From Thermoflexales bacterium (lineage in GTDB: Bacteria; Chloroflexota; Anaerolineae; Fen-1058), in assembly GCA_030834835.1 (NCBI GenBank), contig JAUQXD010000230.1:1-21465 (forward strand): a stretch of DNA of 21,465 nt. Reading direction: 5' to 3'. Position numbers and translations under genes: made by a program. Every line of letters starts with the position of its first letter. Position 1 is the first letter of the stretch. Under the pieces are notes generated by a model, which was not told where the DNA came from, searched no databases, and saw only the letters and a list, made by a program, of their open reading frames with translations. Shown one piece after another: positions 1 through 8,900 of this stretch.

Positions 1-113
1 CCAAGCAATAAATTCCAGCCCTGAGGCGGGATTGGCGATAAGGCAAGTGCGACACTCAGCACAATCGTTATTGCTTTCGAGAATAAACGTTGCATCGAAG
101 TATGGTTAATCAT
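1..113 (-). CDS. 5' end of a secreted protein gene, cut by window edge
   Basis: Reading leftward from an ATG at 113, the frame stays open to position 1 and gives about 37 residues. They form a typical export signal: a short polar N-terminus (MINHTSMQRLFSKA), a hydrophobic core (ITIVLSVALALS) and then P-rich residues. A purine-rich ribosome site (GAGGGA, about 119-124) lies six bases before the ATG; an in-frame second ATG at 95 is possible. A TTGACA hexamer on the minus strand (162-167) could be a -35, but the matching -10 (CACTAA) is poor. Nothing of the mature protein is in the window, so its function cannot be named. Confidence 0.6.
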   Translation of the reverse strand, partial: MINHTSMQRLFSKAITIVLSVALALSPIPPQGWNLLL

Positions 114-1191
114 GCTTGTCCCTCGCTGAAGAATGTGGTTAGTGTCGTACTTGCAGCAGACTGTCAAAATATTCAATTGAGCACTACGCTGGTCCTGATT
201 GTGGCCTCGCCAGAAATAGATTGGAAATTTAGTCCGTGCTTTGCGAGCGCTGGTCTACATTTCGACGTCTCCAGTTTCTATTCTGACTGTGAAGATAACG
301 TGGTTAGTGAAGCACAAATTGGATAGTTGTTGACACTTAGCAACTGCTTATCACCAAGGGACCGACCGTGTTTGCCACAGCTGGTCCCTCAGCGCATGCC
401 TACATCCAAACGTTCTGTGCGGGCGTGCAACTATGTGTATGCATAATGGAAACTGTCAATTAACTTCTGTGATATACATCACTTTTCGAGGACTTCAACC
501 TACATATCTTTAATGATCCACTCATGTTTGTCAACAAGTAAAACTATGAAGTTGGACGCGGGAGAGCGAAAAAGCCTGTCGAGTATCACCCATTTAGATA
601 TGACATTCCTCCTGTTTTAGAATAGATGATGGCGGTCTCTATAAATACGCAGGTCTACGGTTTGAGGGCGGTTTGTAAATGCCGACAGACTTGTAACCTG
701 GTGGTTCATCATTGACGAGCAAATCACTTGGCGCCGAGGTACAGGACAGCCCAGATGGTACGATTTTCGAGGATAAGCGGCGATACTTCGACTGATTACG
801 AGTGCGTGAAAACCTGTTATGGAAGAAGATGAAATGAACTGCGCCAAATGTTGAATAGGAGAGTAACGGCTATGAGTTGCGCCAGTATTGCCCTCATCAA
901 GTAAGCGCAATTTAATGCTGAGCATGGTCGCGTCCCGATCACCAATCGAGGCGACTATATCAGCCACACACTTAGATACAATCCGTCGCCTCGCGCGTTC
1001 AAGTCTATCAAGCCTTGGTGGTTTGCGCGCAAGTATTAACGACGGTGTCAGGGCCAGGTATAAGCAGGTGGACACGGACTCTTAGCCGTCGACGATGGTG
1101 ACTTATCGTGCGTAGCCATCGGAGAATGAGTGGGCGTGAAACAAGGGGCACCGCCGCTCTAAAACTGGCTTGAAAATAGCGCGGCTGGCGT
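114..1191. other. Long stretch without a convincing gene
   Basis: About 1.1 kb with no recognisable coding region. The first 600 bases are noticeably more AT-rich than the rest of the window. A minus-strand frame of 152 codons (617-1075) and a shorter plus-strand one opposite it are open, but neither has a family signature, a good ribosome site or plausible composition. A 7-bp inverted repeat (AGGGACC 357-363, GGTCCCT 383-389) is present without a T-tract. About 1100-1191 may be the 3' non-coding end of the adjoining IS110-type remnant. It is probably decayed sequence, perhaps an old insertion site. Confidence 0.5.
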
Positions 1192-1598
1192 TTACGCGCT
1201 TGGGCTTTGCAGAGCGACTTGATAACCGAGATGCTCCAGGCGCCGGACGAGTCGATGCGCCGTCTGTTCGGGACTGCGCCGATCGAAATAGTCCACCCCC
1301 GAGTCCTGATAGGGCTCGTTGCGCTGAACCAGGTGGTAGCCAATCACCAAGATCGAATGCGCGACAGCCATGATGGCCCGCTGGCGGCCCGGCGCGCCGC
1401 CAGCCGATATTGAGCGGCCAAATAAGCGCTCTTCGTGTGCGCGGCGCCATGGGCGGCTTGCACCAGAATCGTCTTCAAAGTCGAATTGCCCTGACGGGTT
1501 CTGCCCGACCATTGGTGGCCCGCACGCTCGTTGTTGCCGGGCGCGACACCCGCCCACGCCGACAACGCCTCGGCGCTCTGAAAGCGACTCACGCCTGC
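1192..1598 (-). pseudogene. IS110/IS116-family transposase, C-terminal remnant with frameshift
   Basis: Two minus-strand frames together give the C-terminal part of an IS110-type transposase (Transposase_20 / IS116-IS110-IS902 domain). The first frame, from about 1592, carries SAWAGVAPGNNERAG, then TRQGNSTLKTILVQAA and the K-YLAAQY-RLAARR signature. The second, from about 1390 to the stop at 1192, carries AIMAVAHSILVIGYHL, then PYQDSGVDYFDRR and a normal-looking end LVRRLEHLGYQVAL. The frame changes near 1386-1395, so an indel of one or two bases split the gene. The N-terminal DEDD/RuvC-like half is missing: nothing upstream of about 1600 resembles it. Immediately upstream is an imperfect palindrome (CACTTGCGCTG at 1598-1608 against CAGCGC..GCAAGTG at 1614-1629), which may mark the break point. 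It cannot make an active enzyme. Confidence 0.85.
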
Positions 1599-1657
1599 AC
1601 TTGCGCTGCGCGCCAGCGCGGTGCAAGTGTGTCAGTGCCACGACAACTAAAGGCAAG

Positions 1658-1750
1658 AAATTGTGTTGGCTCATCTGAAGAAAGTGTGCTAACACGCGTC
1701 TGCACTCTGGCGGCCATGCACACTTCCGTTAGATGAGCGAAAATTGTGTT
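1658..1750. mobile_element. Candidate miniature inverted-repeat element with 10-bp target duplication
   Basis: A perfect 10-bp direct repeat, AAATTGTGTT, occurs at 1658-1667 and 1741-1750. Between the copies, 1668-1740 (73 bp) starts and ends with 21-bp inverted repeats (1669-1689 and 1718-1738) that match at 18 of 21 positions; both contain GCTCATCT and AAGTGTGC. The 28-bp centre has no coding capacity. Terminal inverted repeats inside a direct repeat are the structure expected of a non-autonomous transposable element with its target-site duplication. It lies between the IS110-type remnant and the end of the giant surface gene. IS110 elements do not normally leave such duplications, so another transposase family would be responsible. 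Seen: repeats and lengths. Inferred: mobility. Confidence 0.6.
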
Positions 1751-1769
1751 TAACCTCCTGGTTGCTCTT

Positions 1770-1805
1770 CCACTCCCGAAACGAAAGAGAGCATTTCGGG
1801 AGTGG
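1770..1805. terminator. Perfect 12-bp stem-loop after the giant surface gene
   Basis: CCACTCCCGAAA (1770-1781) and TTTCGGGAGTGG (1794-1805) are exact reverse complements around a 12-nt loop; one further T-A pair extends the stem. It begins 15 bases beyond the minus-strand stop codon of the giant gene, where a terminator is expected. There is no run of T on either side, so it is not a canonical Rho-independent terminator; it could act as an mRNA 3'-end stabiliser or a Rho-assisted stop. Confidence 0.5.
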
Positions 1806-1819
1806 AGCTGGCGTTAAAC

Positions 1820-4800
1820 TTATCGCTTTACCATGGGCATGTACACCTGATACACGGGTGCAAGCACCGTAAACGACCAATTCTCGGTGATGTTTTGATT
1901 CATCACTTCATCATGCACCGACACGGTGGCAGTGTAGTGACCGGCCGGCAACGATCCGCTCGTCGGTATGAAGCGTGCGCCCATGTTGGCGACTTCATCC
2001 ACCGTCACGTTCAGGGTGATGGGCGTAACCGTGCCGACGACTTCGACGTTCTGATCGTTCTTTAGCGTGAAGGCCGTTAGCGCGATTGGTCTGGCAAACA
2101 CAAACGACACTTCGTTCACCGCGGTCGTCGTCTCGTCACGACTGGGCGTTTGACTGACCAGTCCATTCCATGGCATTATGGCCGTGGCGATCGCCGCCGG
2201 GCCGACATTGCCGCTGGTGTCATACGCGCTCACTGCGAACTGATGCTGGCTGTCCGGCGCGAGACCAAACGCTTCGTACACGCTCAACCGCCCCGCTTCG
2301 TTCTGCGGCGCACCGCCATCGACCGATACGCTATAACCCGCGACATCGGCCTCGGCCGCGCTGCCATTCCAGGTCAGCAGCACCGAGCCATCGCCGCGCG
2401 GCGTCGCGATCAAGTTGATGGGCGCAGCGGGCGGCGTGGTGTCGTTGATCAGGATTGGCTCCTTGCGCGAGACGATCGGCGTGTGCTTGTTGTCATCGAC
2501 TGACAACGTCACTGTGTACATACCACTCGGTAAAGCGGGCGTCCATGTGACATGGCCCGATAACGTCTGCGTCGACGCCTTTTGATTGTCAATCGGATGA
2601 CGCACGCCCTGCGCATCTTCGACGTACACATCGACGGCGAAGCCGGGTTCACTGTCGCTCACCGTCCAGGCAACATCGAACGACTCATTGCCGCTGAAGG
2701 TGAAGCGCGGCGTTGCTTGTTGCTCGATCGGCAACAGACCACCCTGCGGCGTCGTCACCGTGAAGGTATCAGCCTGCGGCGCAGGATCGGCGCCCCAGAT
2801 GCCGATGGCGTTGCCATTCTGGACATTGATGATCCATTGACCCTGGGCTTGATTCGCCTTCGATAGTTCGACCCGATAGATGCGCTCATCTTTGTTCGTC
2901 GATTCGTACACGATCGTCCTGGTGAACGCCGCACCGTTGGGCGCCGTGATCGCGATCGGCTGCGGGTTCGATCGGTTGGTCGTCGTGATCGCTTCGACGA
3001 TCCACAGGTCAGTCGCTGCGCCGGTCACGTTTACACCGTAGGCCCGCGCGGCCGCTTCAATGTCATCCAGCCCAGCATTTTGTGCGGCCAGGCCGATCGG
3101 CACCGGCTGATAATCATTCAGGTTAAAGCCCGTGCGCAGCAGGGTGCCCGGCGCAAATTGTACGAACGCGTACCAGTTTGCGCCGAACAGCGAGAACATG
3201 CCGCGCGCGCCCCACACCTTTTGGCCGCTGTAGTAGAACTTGCCGGCGTCAAAGGTACTGCGCGCCAGCGTGACATCCCATGGCGGTAGACACGCGAACA
3301 AGATGCAGCCGATCGATCCCTGTTTCAAACCCAGCTCGATCGACGCACTGCCATACGCCGTGAATTCGCGTTGGGCGTCGAAACCAAACGCTAACGTTAG
3401 CGCTGCACGCGCGATCTGCAATTCGGTCTGGGCGCTCAACGTAAACGAGCGTGACGTGATGCGCATGTCGACCTGGTTCACTCGGATGCCGAGCAGGCGC
3501 GTGTACGCGCTCGTCTGCAACTCAAACGGTTTCGCCTTCACGACCACTTCGCCGTCTGCGGCGATCAACGGGATGCCGAGAAAGTCGGCTACGCCGGTGA
3601 TGCGAATGCCGAAGCGCACTTCGAGCGTGCCCGACGTGAGGTCGAACGAGCCGTACACCTTGGTGATGAAGGCACCCGTATTCGCGATCGGGATGGCCGT
3701 GCCGCCCGTGACGGTGCCTTCAAACGCAAGCCGCACCTGGCGCAAGCGCACTTCGGGTGGCTGCGGAATGTACAGCAAGGTGAAGCCGCCATCGACCGCG
3801 AACGCCTCGAAGCCGATCTTGGCGCCCGCCGCGATACTGTAGCTGCCGTCGGTCAGGCGCACGAACTCAGCCAGCACATTCTTCACGCCGACATTGCCGA
3901 TGGTGAAATCGGGTATCTTGAACTTGCCGCCGGCGATCTTGAAGCCGCCCGGCCCGCCGATTTCAAGGCCGTAGATCGTCGTGCCGAATCCACCCAGGTT
4001 GGACGGCAGCATCAAGCCGATCTCTTTGGCCGTAATGCGATCATCGACCCACTTTGGTTCCTTCACAGTGAATTCGAGGCCGCCGAGTTTGAAGCCAAAG
4101 CCCGTAATCGTGCCATCGATGCGGCCATTGTGAATACTCAAACCGCCGCTGGTTGAGACGGAATTTTGCGCGCCAGAGATCGCCACCGTCGCTGTGATCC
4201 GAACGAGATATTCCAACTGCGCCGTTACTGAGATCGCCGCACGCATATTGCGCAGCCCGATGATGCCCAGCTGTTTATCGGGGATGGTGAACTCACCGCC
4301 CGCGCCGCCGATCGTCACGCCGGTCGAACTGATCTGCAAGTTACTGACAGCCACTTTGCCGCTGCCCCACGCGGTCGGTAATTGCAGGGTCGCCGTGACC
4401 GCGCTGAATATGTCATTGGTGTAGTCGAGCCGGACCAAGTTGATGTTGACGCCCGCCAGCTTCAGGTCAAACGATTTGAGCGCCGCCGTAATGCCTCGAT
4501 CGTTCATATACAGCCGCACGGTGCCGGCGCTGCTCCAATCGGTTCCGAGTTGGAACATGATGCGTGATTCCAATTCCATCGCCAATTTCTGGCCGATGTC
4601 CGTCCACGTGATCAGCCCGTTGATCTGGTCGAATTTGACCGCCGCTTTCGAATGGGCATCGCCCGCCAGATAGTAAGTTTCACTGATCGCGAATCTGCCG
4701 CCGACCGTGTTGACGCGGAAGAACGGCGGACGCGACGTGAGCAACATATCCTGCACGATAAAGTACGAGGTGAGCGTCGTGCCCGTGATCAACTTCTGCT

Positions 4801-7800
4801 GCCACGCTTTCGGAATCTCGATCTCGGCCTTCTTCGCAAACAGATGGTATTCGATCGCGTCAGACTGCACCTGGTTGAGGGCCTCGGCAAAAGTGGTGGG
4901 CGGCGCGGTGAAGTTGTGATTGAACTTGACGCCGCTGAGCCTGGCCGAGTGTCCGAAGACCGTCACCTGGAAGTTCGGTATCGTACCCGACAGAACGCCC
5001 TGGCTCAATTTCAGATTGATGGGCTGGTTGCCGCTGATCACCACCGAACTGGTGAAGGGCAGCGTGGGCAGCTGCAAAGATCGGATCTTCAAGTCGATGT
5101 TGTACGCCGGGTCTTCACCTGGCTTGAAGTCCAACCCCAGCGCCGCGGTGATGCCATTGAGCTGGAAGCCGCCATCGAGCATGCTGATATTGGGGATGGT
5201 GAACACCGCGCCGACACTCAGGCGCAGGCGTTCCGGGAACTTATTATCGATCACAAGATTGGCGATCGAGAACCGCTGCGTGCCCGATATGTCGAGCGTC
5301 ACATTCTTGATGTTAAGGCCCTCAGGCCCGGCGCTGAAGTTACCCAGCAGTCTACCGCCCGCCAACCGGAGGCTCATCGTCAGTGAGGACGTCGCCGTAA
5401 TCGCATTGTTCGGCCCGATCCTGAACAGGAAGGTCGAGTTGATGGTCTGCGTTTCAGGCAGGGTCACGTACACTAAAGCTTGCGCATCGACTTCGCGTTG
5501 CAGCAAGTTGATCGTGAGAGTCGGCGTAATGCGAATCTCCGATGTACCCAGCCGGGTGTACGTAATCGACGAGTTCAATAGCGTCACTACGCCTGAAGAT
5601 CGATCGGCTTTGTACGTCCCATCGACCAGCGGCACCCCACCCGCGACGAACGCGAGTTGTCCGGTCATCGTGATCGGGCCGGCAGCCGTCATGGCGACGA
5701 CATTGTCGCTGACGCTATACCACTTGCCATTATCGCCCTGATTTTTCGGTCCGACGAAGACGTGGCCGAGCGCTGTGATCTTGCCACTCAGGTCGCCGAA
5801 AGTATCGGCCCACACGCGCACCGATCCAAAATCGCGATAGCCTTGCGGCGGCAGAATGATCGAGTGTGTGATCGGGGCCGACGCGCTGGGCTTGAACGCA
5901 CCATCGCCGCCATATTCGGCTACGACGGGCCAGTCGCCGTAAGGCAAGGCCGTGGTGCTGATGGACACTGTGCCATTATTCAGCGTGGCCGTGCCAAACG
6001 AGGTGCCGCCATATCTAAAGGTTACTTCACCGGTCGGCGTACCTTGCGCCGCCGTTACCGTCGCTGTGAACACCGCGGGCTGGCCGACGACCGACGGATT
6101 CGGACGAGATTGCACTGTCGTCGTGGTCGCTTCGCGCTCGACGATCGTGGTCGAGATACTGGCGGTTGTCGGCGGCAATCCGATCGCGCTGAGCTGCTGC
6201 GCGGTCGCTTCGGCCGTGTTGACCAGCGTGCCGACGACTGACGGTGACACGACGATCTGCGCGCTGCCCACCGCGCCAACGGGTAATGCGCCGAACGCGC
6301 ATACAACCATGCTGCCCGCCACGCAGTTGTTCGATACCGAGATCAGATTCACGTTGGCCGGCAATACATCGGTCACGATCACGTCCGTCGCCATCGCCGG
6401 CCCGGCGTTAGTGACGACCAGCGTATATGTCAACGGCTCGCCGAGGTCGGCAAAGTGCGGCGCGGATTTGGTCAACACGAGATCAAGTAAGGCGCTTTCA
6501 TATGCTCCGACGTCGAAGCCCGCGCCCTGGGGCCGCATATTGCCATCCAGGTCGTTTGTCACACCCGCATCGATCGCAGCGTCGAGTGCGATGCTGCTTG
6601 CGCGAATTCGATAATTGTCGACGGCTGGATCGGCGAAGCGCGGATCGCCTTGCTGGCTGTGGCCGCCGCTGCCGATCGTACCCGCGAGGTCTTGCGTGTT
6701 GGCGTGAAAGACGTTGTAGTCTTCATACACGTTGCCGAGGACGCGATTGATGCCGACCGCATGGTTAGTCACAATCGTGTTGGTGATGCCCACCGTGCCA
6801 TGGGCGACGTGAATGGCGGGTTTGGCGTTGAGGGCGGTATCACCGATCGTGTTGTGCAGCAGCGTGGCGCTGCCTGAGGAGTTGACGGCGATCGCCGTCC
6901 CCGCGTTCGTGACGGTGTTGCGTGCAAACAAGTTGTTGACGACGCGGCTTCGGTCTGTAAGGTATGAGCCTTGCGCATACAGGCCGCCGCCATCGTTCGC
7001 GCGATTGCCAAGGAAGATACTGCGCTCTAGAGTAATACTGATGCGAGCCGCAAGGCCGCCGCCACTGCCCGCTGCAAAGTTATTGACGAACGTTAAGCCA
7101 GTCGCGGTTGCGACATCTGCCGCGTAATATCCGCCGCCCAAACATGCAGCCCTCACACAGCGGTTGTTTTCAAAGTAGGTATTGCTGACGTCCGCGCTGC
7201 CGGTTGAGTTCAGGCCGGCGCCGTTGCCGTCCGTGGCAGTGTTGCTCACAAAGCGCGAGCTATCCATCGTCAAGTGACCAGTTACCCGCATGCCTCCGGA
7301 ATCTGGCGCGACGTTATTTTGGAAGGTGCTCAGGGTCACCGTCGTCGTGCCGTGCGCATACAGGCCGCCGTAGCCGCGTCCGGCTGTGTTAGTCATGAAC
7401 TGCGAATTGTCGACCTTGACGAGGCCCGCAGCATACACACCGCCGCCGTACCACCCGGCTTGATTCTGAGCAACCTGCGTCTCCATCAAGATGATCGGGC
7501 CGTTCGAGTAGATGCCTCCGCCGTAGGTACTGGCGGAGTTCGAAGTCACGCGCGAACTCATGATCAGCAGGTTGCCGGTCGACTCGATCGCGCCGCCGTT
7601 GCTCGACGTATTGTTGCTGAAGACGCCATTGACGATCGTCGACCCGGCGGTGGAATTGTCGACGAGATCCAGTGCGCCTGCGTTGCCGTTGGTGGCGGTG
7701 TTGCTGATAAACGCCACATCCGATAGAGTTGTCCGGCCCGACGCGTATACGCCGCCTGCTAAGCGGGCCGTGTTGCTAATGAAGGTTGAATGGTCGATGG

Positions 7801-8734
7801 TCGAGGCGCCGATGATGTACATAGCGCCGCCGATATTCGCCGGTCCATTGTTCTCAAACCACGAGTTTGCAATCGTCGTCGCACCCTGCACCACGACGGC
7901 GCCGCCGTTGCCACCGCTCTGGACGGCATTATCAAAGAATTGTGAGTCGCCGATCGACGTGGCACCTTCCGCCCAAATGGCGCCACCTGTCAGCGCGCTG
8001 TTGCTTCTAAAGGTCGCGTTGCTTACATTCAACCCGCCGCGCGCATCAATCGCGCCGCCTGTACTCGCGGCGTGGTTGTGCTCGAAGAGACCGCCGGTCA
8101 CCCGCACGGCAGATTGGGCGTATAGGCCCGCGCCCCGGTACAGCGCAGTATTACTGATTAGACTGACATTCGTCAACGTCAGCGGTACACCATAGGCGTA
8201 GATTCCCGCGCCATAGGCGGCCACATTGTCGGAGATGATCACGTTGTAGAACAAGGGCTGTGCGTTTTGAGCAAGGAGTACACCCCCGCCGCAATCCGCG
8301 GGGATATATTGTCCGGTCAAACGGCCGCCCGTGATCGCCAAACCGGAGATGACCACGGAGCTATCAACCGCCGCTCCCGTGATCGTCATCACGCGACCGC
8401 TGCTCGCGCGCAAGATCGTTTGATCGCTGCCCGAGCCGATCAAACTCACCCGCTTATTGAGCGTAATACTTTCCACGTAGACGCCGGGCTGGATGTTGAT
8501 CGTCTCGCCCGTCGGCAAGGCCGCGATGCAGGCCTGCAGCGTCGTGTTGCAGGGCGCGGCGCCGGGATACTGAACGCCGTTTGGCGACAGTTGTATCAGC
8601 GCATTCTGTGTGACCCGCGCCTCGGCCGCTGACCGGGGCATGATCAATGCCAGCGCAATCATCGCGATCACGACCGGCAAGGTTGCCAGCAACAGGCGAC
8701 GAAACTTCAGTTGAGCTAATGTTGGTGTTGACAT
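1820..8734 (-). CDS. Giant secreted multi-domain surface protein (beta-helix, DUF11, Ig-like, FN3)
   Basis: A 2304-residue exported protein, probably an adhesin or surface-structure protein; no catalytic motif is visible. Residues 1-39 are a signal peptide (RR, hydrophobic 14-32, AEA before 40). Residues about 55-747 are a right-handed parallel beta-helix with about 17 copies of a G-G-x-(hydrophobic)-Y-A-x-G / F-x-(S/N)-N-(T) repeat (clearest at 148-590), closing with DVGAYES. About 750-860 is a DUF11 domain (LTKSAPH, LTYTLVVTNAGPA, VTDVLP). About 868-960 is an Ig-like domain of the Big_3/Big_5-like type (VVGQPAVFTATV, GEVTF). About 967-1870 is beta-rich and unassigned. About 2005-2095 is Ig-like, 2098-2190 FN3-like (PPAAPINLIA) and 2195-2292 SbsA/Big_5-like. 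It ends VYQVYMPMVKR, a tail shared with the propeller protein upstream. There is no LPXTG. The start has a GGAAGAAG-type ribosome site. It lies 166 bases downstream of the propeller gene on the same strand, and the two may be co-transcribed. Confidence 0.9.
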   Translation of the reverse strand: MSTPTLAQLKFRRLLLATLPVVIAMIALALIMPRSAAEARVTQNALIQLSPNGVQYPGAAPCNTTLQACIAALPTGETINIQPGVYVESITLNKRVSLIGSGSDQTILRASSGRVMTITGAAVDSSVVISGLAITGGRLTGQYIPADCGGGVLLAQNAQPLFYNVIISDNVAAYGAGIYAYGVPLTLTNVSLISNTALYRGAGLYAQSAVRVTGGLFEHNHAASTGGAIDARGGLNVSNATFRSNSALTGGAIWAEGATSIGDSQFFDNAVQSGGNGGAVVVQGATTIANSWFENNGPANIGGAMYIIGASTIDHSTFISNTARLAGGVYASGRTTLSDVAFISNTATNGNAGALDLVDNSTAGSTIVNGVFSNNTSSNGGAIESTGNLLIMSSRVTSNSASTYGGGIYSNGPIILMETQVAQNQAGWYGGGVYAAGLVKVDNSQFMTNTAGRGYGGLYAHGTTTVTLSTFQNNVAPDSGGMRVTGHLTMDSSRFVSNTATDGNGAGLNSTGSADVSNTYFENNRCVRAACLGGGYYAADVATATGLTFVNNFAAGSGGGLAARISITLERSIFLGNRANDGGGLYAQGSYLTDRSRVVNNLFARNTVTNAGTAIAVNSSGSATLLHNTIGDTALNAKPAIHVAHGTVGITNTIVTNHAVGINRVLGNVYEDYNVFHANTQDLAGTIGSGGHSQQGDPRFADPAVDNYRIRASSIALDAAIDAGVTNDLDGNMRPQGAGFDVGAYESALLDLVLTKSAPHFADLGEPLTYTLVVTNAGPAMATDVIVTDVLPANVNLISVSNNCVAGSMVVCAFGALPVGAVGSAQIVVSPSVVGTLVNTAEATAQQLSAIGLPPTTASISTTIVEREATTTTVQSRPNPSVVGQPAVFTATVTAAQGTPTGEVTFRYGGTSFGTATLNNGTVSISTTALPYGDWPVVAEYGGDGAFKPSASAPITHSIILPPQGYRDFGSVRVWADTFGDLSGKITALGHVFVGPKNQGDNGKWYSVSDNVVAMTAAGPITMTGQLAFVAGGVPLVDGTYKADRSSGVVTLLNSSITYTRLGTSEIRITPTLTINLLQREVDAQALVYVTLPETQTINSTFLFRIGPNNAITATSSLTMSLRLAGGRLLGNFSAGPEGLNIKNVTLDISGTQRFSIANLVIDNKFPERLRLSVGAVFTIPNISMLDGGFQLNGITAALGLDFKPGEDPAYNIDLKIRSLQLPTLPFTSSVVISGNQPINLKLSQGVLSGTIPNFQVTVFGHSARLSGVKFNHNFTAPPTTFAEALNQVQSDAIEYHLFAKKAEIEIPKAWQQKLITGTTLTSYFIVQDMLLTSRPPFFRVNTVGGRFAISETYYLAGDAHSKAAVKFDQINGLITWTDIGQKLAMELESRIMFQLGTDWSSAGTVRLYMNDRGITAALKSFDLKLAGVNINLVRLDYTNDIFSAVTATLQLPTAWGSGKVAVSNLQISSTGVTIGGAGGEFTIPDKQLGIIGLRNMRAAISVTAQLEYLVRITATVAISGAQNSVSTSGGLSIHNGRIDGTITGFGFKLGGLEFTVKEPKWVDDRITAKEIGLMLPSNLGGFGTTIYGLEIGGPGGFKIAGGKFKIPDFTIGNVGVKNVLAEFVRLTDGSYSIAAGAKIGFEAFAVDGGFTLLYIPQPPEVRLRQVRLAFEGTVTGGTAIPIANTGAFITKVYGSFDLTSGTLEVRFGIRITGVADFLGIPLIAADGEVVVKAKPFELQTSAYTRLLGIRVNQVDMRITSRSFTLSAQTELQIARAALTLAFGFDAQREFTAYGSASIELGLKQGSIGCILFACLPPWDVTLARSTFDAGKFYYSGQKVWGARGMFSLFGANWYAFVQFAPGTLLRTGFNLNDYQPVPIGLAAQNAGLDDIEAAARAYGVNVTGAATDLWIVEAITTTNRSNPQPIAITAPNGAAFTRTIVYESTNKDERIYRVELSKANQAQGQWIINVQNGNAIGIWGADPAPQADTFTVTTPQGGLLPIEQQATPRFTFSGNESFDVAWTVSDSEPGFAVDVYVEDAQGVRHPIDNQKASTQTLSGHVTWTPALPSGMYTVTLSVDDNKHTPIVSRKEPILINDTTPPAAPINLIATPRGDGSVLLTWNGSAAEADVAGYSVSVDGGAPQNEAGRLSVYEAFGLAPDSQHQFAVSAYDTSGNVGPAAIATAIMPWNGLVSQTPSRDETTTAVNEVSFVFARPIALTAFTLKNDQNVEVVGTVTPITLNVTVDEVANMGARFIPTSGSLPAGHYTATVSVHDEVMNQNITENWSFTVLAPVYQVYMPMVKR

Positions 8735-8793
8735 GATTTCTTCTTCCTTATTTTTATGGCTCTTCCGACTTCAGCGGGACAGCGCTCGGCATA

Positions 8794-8877
8794 CGTCATT
8801 GCGGGCATCCTTCGCCCCAGCGCGCCTCCGCCGCAAAGCGGGGGCGCGCTGGGCGAAAGACGCTCCTCGCAATGACG
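8794..8877. repeat. 84-bp palindromic repeat (REP-like) between two surface genes
   Basis: Outer arms CGTCATTGCG (8794-8803) and CGCAATGACG (8868-8877) are exact reverse complements. Inner arms (about 8810-8834 and 8838-8859) match with a few differences, around a CCGC-AAA-GCGG tip. A single transcript could fold over the whole length. The reverse complement of the left arm contains GCGGCGGAGGCGCGCTGGG, which recurs exactly at 19225-19243. This points to a dispersed repeat family rather than a local terminator, although by position it could also lower expression of the giant gene relative to the propeller gene. Confidence 0.7.
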
Positions 8878-8900
8878 ACTGAGTCGATGTGCCATTCCCG

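Noticed and set aside
617..1075. 152-codon open frame on the minus strand
   Set aside because: No family signature, no ribosome site, improbable composition; overlapped by another meaningless frame on the plus strand.
5952..6614. Plus-strand open frames of 150-270 codons opposite the giant surface gene
   Set aside because: All are shadows in the GC-rich antisense strand; the minus-strand frame has clear domains along its whole length.
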